Shown here one piece after another: positions 5,811-10,373 of a stretch of DNA of 10,373 nt (position 1 is the first letter of the stretch; each line of letters begins with the position of its first letter). The position numbers were made by a program, and so were the translations under genes. Under the pieces are notes generated by a model. That model ran no database searches. It saw only the letters and a program-made list of their open reading frames with translations, and was not told the origin of the DNA. Source of the stretch: an uncultured Bacilli bacterium. Lineage in GTDB: Bacteria; Bacillota_I; Bacilli_A; RF39; UBA660. Location of the stretch: positions 1 through 10,373 of the forward strand of contig CAOOMX010000040.1 in the NCBI GenBank assembly GCA_948497845.1. The letters run 5' to 3'.

Positions 5811-6560
5811 CTATTCATGAACAACACTAATTTTTAAAAGATGATACGTATCATCAACCAACTTATATTGATATACATATGTATCAAATAAATCCCATAA
5901 AACATTTTTAGCATCTTCCCTAACAAATCTTTCTACAAAGACTTTATTTTCTACATCTTTAAAATAATCAACGACTTCTACAGCTTCATCATTCAATTGT
6001 TCTTTAGAAAAAGATACTTTTACATAAACATTTAAATACAAATCATTTTTAGAAGCACGAACTATTTTAGAAGCAATACCTCTTTTACTACTACAGGTTT
6101 TAGCATTACGAACCACTTTTAGCATATCATTTTCCCATGAAAGATTAAAATATGGTAAAAACACTTGATGATCCACCAAAGACATAATTTCTTCCTTACT
6201 TAAAGTTAAAGAAACGTATTGATTTAATCTTTCATTGATTTGGTCCATAGACAAAGTTTCTTCTTCATCAATACCACGCAATACCAAAAACAATTTTTCT
6301 TTACTAGAAAAATCTTTAGTTTCTACTTCATTTTTATAGAACTTCGTAACCAATTCATCCATTCCTTCACAATATTGTAAAAACCAAAAATCAGAAGTTT
6401 CTCTTATTTTATCATCTATTGCAACATCTTCAAAAGGCAATAATTGCTCTTTTCTTTTTCCTAAAATTTCTTTTACCATAATAATTGCCAATAAGGTAAA
6501 TAATATACATAATAACACTAAACATACATTTTGTGTCTTACTCATCAAAGGTTTTCGCAT
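5811..6560 (-). CDS. Membrane-anchored extracytoplasmic protein of unknown function, first gene of the two-component operon
   Basis: I do not recognise this 249-residue protein. It has a basic N-terminus, one hydrophobic helix (about residues 11-31) and no lipobox, so it is probably a signal anchor with about 215 residues outside the membrane. That region is mixed alpha/beta, acidic and lysine-rich, with only two cysteines (C64, C156), which could form a disulfide (inference). The start at 6558-6560 follows GGGAG (6569-6573) by 8 nt; a longer frame starting at 6575 has no ribosome binding site. It leads the operon directly behind a strong promoter and ends 9 nt before the response regulator. 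That position suggests an accessory protein that captures the signal for, or restrains, the kinase, although nothing in its sequence proves this. Confidence 0.8.
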   Translation of the reverse strand: MRKPLMSKTQNVCLVLLCILFTLLAIIMVKEILGKRKEQLLPFEDVAIDDKIRETSDFWFLQYCEGMDELVTKFYKNEVETKDFSSKEKLFLVLRGIDEEETLSMDQINERLNQYVSLTLSKEEIMSLVDHQVFLPYFNLSWENDMLKVVRNAKTCSSKRGIASKIVRASKNDLYLNVYVKVSFSKEQLNDEAVEVVDYFKDVENKVFVERFVREDAKNVLWDLFDTYVYQYKLVDDTYHLLKISVVHE

Positions 6561-6568
6561 TTTCTTTT

Positions 6569-6573
6569 CTCCC
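6569..6573 (-). promoter_or_regulatory. Ribosome binding site deciding the start of the unknown membrane-anchored protein
   Basis: GGGAG lies 8 nt before the ATG at 6560. It falls just inside the longer alternative frame from 6575, which has no Shine-Dalgarno sequence of its own. Confidence 0.7.
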
Positions 6574-6577
6574 ATAA

Positions 6578-6607
6578 TTACAAGGGGCTATAACATAAGA
6601 AATTCAT
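6578..6607 (-). other. Possible 9-codon leader ORF in the two-component operon leader
   Basis: ATG at 6605-6607 opens MNFLCYSPL and stops at TAA 6578-6580, 17 nt before the real start. AAAGGGG lies 8 nt upstream of this ATG. Its complement CCCCTT lies within the mini-ORF, so the two can pair. However, the promoter predicts a start near 6617, which would cut off part of the AAAGGGG. It is listed as a candidate only. Confidence 0.25.
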
Positions 6608-6623
6608 GATGACTACCCCTTTA

Positions 6624-6652
6624 ATTCTATGACAATGCCTTTAAAAAGTCAA
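6624..6652 (-). promoter_or_regulatory. Main promoter of the two-component operon
   Basis: The -35 TTGACT (6647-6652) and -10 TAGAAT (6624-6629) are separated by exactly 17 bp, each a 5/6 match to consensus. Transcription would start near 6617, giving a leader of about 57 nt. It stands immediately after the terminator of the ABC operon, so the two operons are separately controlled. Confidence 0.78.
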
Positions 6653-6662
6653 TATAACAGCC

Positions 6663-6688
6663 AAAAAGAAGCTACGAAGAGCCTCTTT
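6663..6688 (-). terminator. Terminator of the ABC transporter operon
   Basis: A 9-bp stem (6665-6673 with 6680-6688, one G.T wobble) closes the 6-nt loop CTTCGT and continues into T residues on the minus strand. The 5' arm begins within the permease stop codon. Confidence 0.85.
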
Positions 6689-9254
6689 ATATATTATCTT
6701 TACGAATTGTTTCAATAATATTTTGTTTATTAATCTTTTTAAAAGAATAATGCATAATCAAACCAACAAGGAAGAATACTGCAACAATACTAATAATAAT
6801 AGCACTAATTGGGAGAATAAAACCAAAATCAGCTGTATTTCCAAAAGAACGGAATAACAAATAAGAACCAATTAATCCTAGCGGTATACCAATAAATAAT
6901 GCTTTGCTACAGTAAAAAATACTTTCTAAAATAATCATACGATTAAACTCTTTTGAAGTCATTCCCACAGATTTTAACATGGCAAATTCTTTCTGACGTA
7001 ATGTCATATTAGTAGTAATTGTATTAAATATATTAGTAACTCCAATTAAACTAATAACAATAATAAATCCATATAAGAAAATAGCAATTAATAAAATCAT
7101 TGAATTCTCTTGTTTAGCTATTTCTTCTAAATTAGTATAATAAAAGGAATAACTAGATTGACTTTTTTGATATTCTTTTATACTATCAATAAGTTTTTCA
7201 GGATTACTAGATTCAATAAACATAGATCCAGTTGTCTCAATCCCAATACTTTCTAACATTTCATCGCTAACAATTAAAATCCCCGAATTTGTATAAACAT
7301 GATCTAAACCGGTTGGTCTAACATCTGTTTTAGCTACAATAGGAATTGTAAGTTCATGATGGTCACTTTCTTCTTTAATACCTGTAAGGCCTGTAAAAGA
7401 ATCTCCTTCTAACAAAGTATATGTACTAACTTTTTCATAAATTTTAGCCTCTTGATTATAAACCATTGCTGTATCTAAAAGAATACCACCATCTTTAACA
7501 TCATTAATATCCTTTTTCAATTCTTTAACATATCTTTCATACTCATCCTTACCTAAGGAAACTAAACTAAGATATAAAAATGTATCTTTAGCACTTTTTT
7601 TATCTTCCCCAAAAATATTATAAAAACTTTCATCTGTAGTAATATTTTTAGCATCCACTTTTAAATGAGCATAATTATGGATAGAATATTGGTCAACAAA
7701 GTCCATTTTAACAATATCCTGATAAATTTTTTGAATATCTTTAATTGTTTCTTTAGTTTCTTCTCCATTAGTATTCACGTTAATATCAACATTATAAGGA
7801 TATTCTTTATAATAAATTCCAGACATTTTAAAGCCATAAGTGATAAAAGAAGATAAAGAGATAAATATTGAAATACTAACCACTAAAGAAATAACTGTAG
7901 TTCTATATTTTTTTCGACTTCTTTTTAGATTCTTATAAGCAATAACTCCACCCATTTTAAATATTTTTTGTATTATTTTTGGTGTTTTTAACTTCTTAGC
8001 CTTTATTTTTATATCATTTTGACTACGAATAGCTTCAATTGGGCTTATTTTACTACTTTTACGAGCAGCAGAAATAACAGATAAATAGATCGTAATACTA
8101 GCTAATACAAAGGTAATAACAATAGGTAAAATAGGTATTTTATAAACAAATTCCATATCTCCTAAGCTAGGACCTAAAAGATAATTGATAAGCATAACCA
8201 AAACAAAGTCAGCAAACATACCAGACAAGATACCTATTGGAATACCAAACAAGCCAATAATAAAGCCTTCATATAAAACATTTTTCTTAATTTGTTTACT
8301 TGTAGCACCAATACTTGCAAGCATACCATATTGTTTTGTTTTTTCACTAATAGAAATATTAAAACTATTTCTAATAACAAAAATACTTGTAAGAATAATT
8401 ATACCAATAACTACACTAGCAACAGTAACTAAGGTAAGCATAGTAGAACTACTTAAATTAACCAATTGCCATCTTAACAAATCAGCATTTTGTGAATAAA
8501 AATAATCTTTATCATCATTCTTTAAATTTAATAAAAAGGTTTTAGCATACTTTGGATCTTTAAACAAAAGACTGACATCTTTATTAGCATCTTTAGCATC
8601 CATATAGGTAAGAGAAGTATAACCAGGACTATTAAATCCTTCGATATCCAAATTCGCCCTTTTAATAAAACCTACAATGGTATATTCTTTAGTGATGGTA
8701 TCAACAATTTCCTCACCACCTTCTTCATCTGGAATTAATGGTGTATACTGATTTAATTCTTCATTCGTTTCCAGCAATATACGTCTTCCAACTTGTAAAG
8801 AAAGTGTATCTCCAATTTTATAATTAGCATGTCCATTTTCATTAATTGTAACAGGTAAAACAATTTCATTTACATCTTTAGGAAGTCTACCACTATCTAA
8901 TTTATAACTAGCATTTTTAAAACCGTCTTCTGTATAACTTTTAATATATAAGTATGGCTTATATTGACTTTTATCTGCTTTAGCATAACCTATATTTTCT
9001 GACAAATAATAACTTTTTACATGACGATCATTGACAAAATACTTTACATCTTCATTTGGCACATCATATACAGTTACATGACGATTACCAGCATTATCTA
9101 TAGCATTATTAATAAGGGTTTGTTGTAAACTACTAACCATACCAGCAACAGCACAAATAAGGGCTGTAGATAATATAATACCTATAATTGTAACAACTGT
9201 TCTTTTTTTATTTAATTTTAAATTTTTAATGGTCAATCTATTTAAAATATTCAT
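6687..9254 (-). CDS. FtsX-type ABC transporter permease with two large extracytoplasmic domains
   Basis: This 855-residue protein has a duplicated FtsX/MacB layout. A helix at about 20-42 is followed by a first extracytoplasmic domain (about 43-270) and three helices (about 272-297, 328-357, 374-396). A helix at about 452-473 is then followed by a second extracytoplasmic domain (about 475-718) and three helices (about 720-743, 781-801, 812-836). Each half has the FtsX coupling sequence: QYGMLASIGATSKQI (308-322) and EFAMLKSVGMTSKEF (756-770). Members work with a MacB/LolD-type ATPase, often as mechanotransmitters or for lipoprotein, peptide or antibiotic handling (family knowledge). The substrate is unknown. 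Two ectodomains and eight helices distinguish it from the ten-helix BceB permeases. Its ATG overlaps the ATPase stop (ATGA), and GGAG lies 7 nt upstream. Confidence 0.93.
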   Translation of the reverse strand: MNILNRLTIKNLKLNKKRTVVTIIGIILSTALICAVAGMVSSLQQTLINNAIDNAGNRHVTVYDVPNEDVKYFVNDRHVKSYYLSENIGYAKADKSQYKPYLYIKSYTEDGFKNASYKLDSGRLPKDVNEIVLPVTINENGHANYKIGDTLSLQVGRRILLETNEELNQYTPLIPDEEGGEEIVDTITKEYTIVGFIKRANLDIEGFNSPGYTSLTYMDAKDANKDVSLLFKDPKYAKTFLLNLKNDDKDYFYSQNADLLRWQLVNLSSSTMLTLVTVASVVIGIIILTSIFVIRNSFNISISEKTKQYGMLASIGATSKQIKKNVLYEGFIIGLFGIPIGILSGMFADFVLVMLINYLLGPSLGDMEFVYKIPILPIVITFVLASITIYLSVISAARKSSKISPIEAIRSQNDIKIKAKKLKTPKIIQKIFKMGGVIAYKNLKRSRKKYRTTVISLVVSISIFISLSSFITYGFKMSGIYYKEYPYNVDINVNTNGEETKETIKDIQKIYQDIVKMDFVDQYSIHNYAHLKVDAKNITTDESFYNIFGEDKKSAKDTFLYLSLVSLGKDEYERYVKELKKDINDVKDGGILLDTAMVYNQEAKIYEKVSTYTLLEGDSFTGLTGIKEESDHHELTIPIVAKTDVRPTGLDHVYTNSGILIVSDEMLESIGIETTGSMFIESSNPEKLIDSIKEYQKSQSSYSFYYTNLEEIAKQENSMILLIAIFLYGFIIVISLIGVTNIFNTITTNMTLRQKEFAMLKSVGMTSKEFNRMIILESIFYCSKALFIGIPLGLIGSYLLFRSFGNTADFGFILPISAIIISIVAVFFLVGLIMHYSFKKINKQNIIETIRKDNI

Positions 9255-9934
9255 GATTCTTCTCCTGTATCCGAAATAATTTTACCATCTTCAATTGTTA
9301 TAATACGATTAGCTTCACGAGCAATTTCCATATCATGTGTAATAACTATAATTGTTTGTTTATATTTTTGATTAGACTGTTTAAGCAAAGTAATAATTTC
9401 ATCACTTGCTTTAGAATCTAAGTTCCCTGTCGGTTCATCTGCTAAAACAATAGCAGGATCATTAATAATAGCTCGCCCAATAGATACTCTTTGTTGTTGT
9501 CCTCCAGATAATTCATTAGGTAAATGCTTCTTACGATTCTTAAGGTTTAATGTATCTAATAAGTCATCTAATCTTTCTTGATTTACATCTTTACCATCTA
9601 AATCACAAGGCAAAGTAATATTTTCACAAACATTTAAAATAGGAATCAAATTATAAAATTGATAAATCAATCCCACTTGTCTTCTTCTAAAAATAGCTAA
9701 TTTGTCATTATCAAGACTATATATATCTACGCCATCAATGAATACTTTACCACTTGTAGGTCGATCTACTCCTCCCAGCAAATGTAAAAGCGTTGACTTA
9801 CCACTACCACTAGCTCCTACGATAGCAACAAAATCTCCTTTTTTTATGGAAAAAGAAATATGATCAACAGCATTAATCTTATTTTCTCCAACTCCATATG
9901 TTTTAGTTAAATTTTCAACTTTTAAAATCTCCAT
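9251..9934 (-). CDS. ABC transporter ATP-binding protein, MacB/LolD type
   Basis: This 227-residue protein has a complete nucleotide-binding domain: Walker A GASGSGKST (40-48), Q-loop Gln92, signature LSGGQ (142-146), Walker B IVLADE (162-167), D-loop NLD (171-173) and H-loop His200. The YQFYNL and DEPTGNLD sequences are typical of the MacB/LolD/BceA branch that pairs with FtsX-type permeases. It would hydrolyse ATP at the inner face of the membrane as a homodimer. The start at 9932-9934 is preferred because AAAGGGAG (9941-9948) lies 6 nt upstream. The open frame extends to 9979 but would start upstream of the predicted promoter -10 and lacks a ribosome binding site. It overlaps the permease by 4 nt. 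Its promoter carries the direct repeats that probably place it under the neighbouring response regulator. Confidence 0.95.
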   Translation of the reverse strand: MEILKVENLTKTYGVGENKINAVDHISFSIKKGDFVAIVGASGSGKSTLLHLLGGVDRPTSGKVFIDGVDIYSLDNDKLAIFRRRQVGLIYQFYNLIPILNVCENITLPCDLDGKDVNQERLDDLLDTLNLKNRKKHLPNELSGGQQQRVSIGRAIINDPAIVLADEPTGNLDSKASDEIITLLKQSNQKYKQTIIVITHDMEIAREANRIITIEDGKIISDTGEES

Positions 9935-9940
9935 ATAATT

Positions 9941-9948
9941 CTCCCTTT
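9941..9948 (-). promoter_or_regulatory. Ribosome binding site deciding the ATPase start
   Basis: The minus strand reads AAAGGGAG, 6 nt before the ATG at 9934. Together with the -10 at 9957-9962 it excludes the longer frame starting at 9979. Confidence 0.8.
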
Positions 9949-9956
9949 CACTAACA

Positions 9957-9962
9957 ATTATA
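9957..9962 (-). promoter_or_regulatory. -10 element of the ABC operon promoter
   Basis: This is a perfect TATAAT on the minus strand. The hexamer 17 bp upstream (9980-9985, ACTTAA) is a poor -35 and is covered by the direct repeats, so the promoter looks activator-dependent. Transcription would start near 9950, giving a leader of about 16 nt. Confidence 0.65.
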
Positions 9963-9970
9963 TTTTTACA

Positions 9971-9988
9971 AAGTGACACTTAAGTGAC
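9971..9988. promoter_or_regulatory. Candidate response-regulator operator: AAGTGAC direct repeats 11 bp apart
   Basis: AAGTGAC occurs exactly at 9971-9977 and 9982-9988, giving a one-helical-turn period of 11 bp with a 4-bp gap. A perfect 10-bp palindrome, CACTTAAGTG (9977-9986), overlaps both copies. The block covers the -35 position of the ABC operon and ends 8 bp before its -10. This placement and spacing match OmpR-family activator sites (family knowledge). The adjacent operon encodes such a regulator. Binding itself is inferred. Confidence 0.6.
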
Positions 9989-10028
9989 TAATAATTAATT
10001 TTCTTAAAATATATATAATTATACAACA

Positions 10029-10065
10029 AAAAATGAATTGTTCCCCCATTACACAATTCATTTTT
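10029..10065 (-). terminator. Perfect 13-bp hairpin terminator of the right-edge gene
   Basis: AAAAATGAATTGT (10029-10041) and its exact complement (10053-10065) enclose an 11-nt loop rich in C on the plus strand. On the minus strand it ends in T residues, 15 nt after the stop codon of the right-edge gene. A-runs flank both sides, so it could also work on the plus strand. Confidence 0.88.
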
Positions 10066-10079
10066 ATACTTATCACTAA

Positions 10080-10373
10080 CTATATTTCAATTCTATAAGG
10101 ATTAGACTGCGTTCCTGTTCCTCCTGATGTCTTCACACTTGATACCAGATTGAAGGTAGGCCGCACGCGAACGCCACCAATGCTCACGTCGCTGAGGCTA
10201 ATCGTCCCGTTAGTATAAACACTAACCGCAACATGCGAATAGTCCGACACGCGGCTTATGTTCCAATAATAATCAGTTATATTCATCCAGTTATTTCCTG
10301 TTGATTTGCTATAATCATTTCCATTTCCTGTACTATCCCATCCTCGGTATGTCCAGTATGCTGGTGTTGCTGC
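10080..10373 (-). CDS. C-terminal part of a surface or pilin-like protein with a lectin-like 'VRP' ending (cut by window edge)
   Basis: The frame is open from the right window edge to TAG at 10080-10082 (97 residues), so the true start lies outside; the internal ATG at 10284-10286 is not a start. The segment is rich in Gly, Ser, Thr, Tyr and Trp, with YWTYRGWDSTGNGNDY near the visible beginning, WNISRVSDYSHVAVSVYTNG in the middle, and VRPTFNL near the end before GGTGTQSNPYRIEI. This pattern (tryptophan-rich core, 'NG' turn, then G-V-RP) resembles C-terminal domains such as DUF6273 and the endings of pseudopilin-like surface proteins in gut Firmicutes; I offer that from memory. It is probably exported. 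Composition is unlike the neighbours: 10161-10260 is 55 % G+C with codons (CGC, GTG, TCG, AGC) hardly used elsewhere in the window. A strong terminator follows. Confidence 0.7.
   Translation of the reverse strand, partial: AATPAYWTYRGWDSTGNGNDYSKSTGNNWMNITDYYWNISRVSDYSHVAVSVYTNGTISLSDVSIGGVRVRPTFNLVSSVKTSGGTGTQSNPYRIEI
10150..10265 (-). other. GC-rich, A-depleted block in the right-edge gene; candidate variable region
   Basis: By direct count, 10161-10260 has 55 G+C and only 18 A per 100 on the coding strand. The 87 coding bases upstream of it (10287-10373) have 43 % G+C and 41 % A. The block covers the segment from about YWNISRV to VRPTFN. Size, position near the 3' end and loss of A are as expected for a diversity-generating retroelement variable region, though foreign origin would also explain the G+C. 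Confidence 0.35.

Noticed and set aside
6578..6621. T-box or metabolite riboswitch in the two-component operon leader
   Set aside because: The leader is only about 57 nt, has no T-box motif or multi-stem fold and no terminator hairpin before the gene.
7665..8499. Two plus-strand open frames (63 and 104 codons)
   Set aside because: Both lie antisense inside the well-supported FtsX-type permease and lack ribosome binding sites and protein-like composition.
3922..9934. A standard Bce-type bacitracin resistance module
   Set aside because: The permease has two ectodomains and about eight helices and is 855 residues long. BceB-type permeases have ten helices, one ectodomain and about 650 residues. 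The kinase has a real extracytoplasmic loop. The specific names bceRSAB are therefore not justified.
9935..9979. A 15-residue N-terminal extension of the ABC ATPase
   Set aside because: It would start upstream of the predicted -10, across the operator repeats, and has no ribosome binding site. The start at 9934 has an ideal AAAGGGAG.
10080..10286. A complete 68-residue gene starting at the ATG 10284-10286
   Set aside because: The frame stays open upstream to the window edge with coherent protein sequence (for example YWTYRGWD), and no ribosome binding site precedes this ATG, so it is the tail of a longer gene.

Overview
This is a strongly AT-rich window (about 30 % G+C by eye). Genes sit densely on one strand, have good AAAGGAGG-type ribosome binding sites, use TGA as a stop, and have A/T-ending codons. 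It looks like a low-GC Firmicute of the Bacilli/Mollicutes-related type, probably an uncultured gut lineage; that placement is inference. Every convincing gene is on the minus strand, so transcription runs from high to low coordinates.

Layout in transcription order: (1) 10080-10373, the C-terminal end of a large, compositionally odd protein cut by the window edge, closed by a perfect 13-bp terminator hairpin. (2) 6687-9934, an ABC transporter operon (MacB/LolD-type ATPase, then an 855-residue FtsX-type permease, ATGA overlap). Its promoter has a poor -35 overlapped by two AAGTGAC direct repeats 11 bp apart, and it ends in a terminator. (3) 2882-6560, an operon behind a strong promoter: an unknown membrane-anchored protein, an OmpR-family response regulator, a sensor histidine kinase and a two-helix membrane protein of unknown function. 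(4) 1273-2731, a membrane-anchored XRE-type regulator overlapping a DUF4097 beta-repeat protein, with its own promoter and a strong terminator. (5) 796-1194, a small membrane protein with a zinc ribbon. (6) 639-715, tRNA-His(GUG) with its own promoter and terminator. (7) 384-543, a possible decayed small ORF. (8) 1-314, the N-terminus of an alpha/beta hydrolase cut by the window edge.

How the genes may work together: units 2 and 3 have the composition of a peptide or envelope-stress detoxification module. The kinase would sense a signal, the regulator would bind the 11-bp-spaced direct repeats in front of the ABC operon, and the transporter would act on a membrane or extracytoplasmic substrate. 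Two uncharacterised membrane proteins flank the two-component pair as possible accessory sensors. The XRE/DUF4097 pair next door fits a second, independent envelope-sensing unit. These functional links are inferred from order, spacing and promoter structure; no substrate can be read from the sequence.

The most unusual signal is in the gene at the right edge. A block of about 115 bp close to its 3' end reaches about 55 % G+C and is depleted of coding-strand A relative to the codons just upstream. Together with a lectin-like 'VRP' ending, this is what a diversity-generating retroelement variable region would look like, although no template repeat or reverse transcriptase is inside the window.
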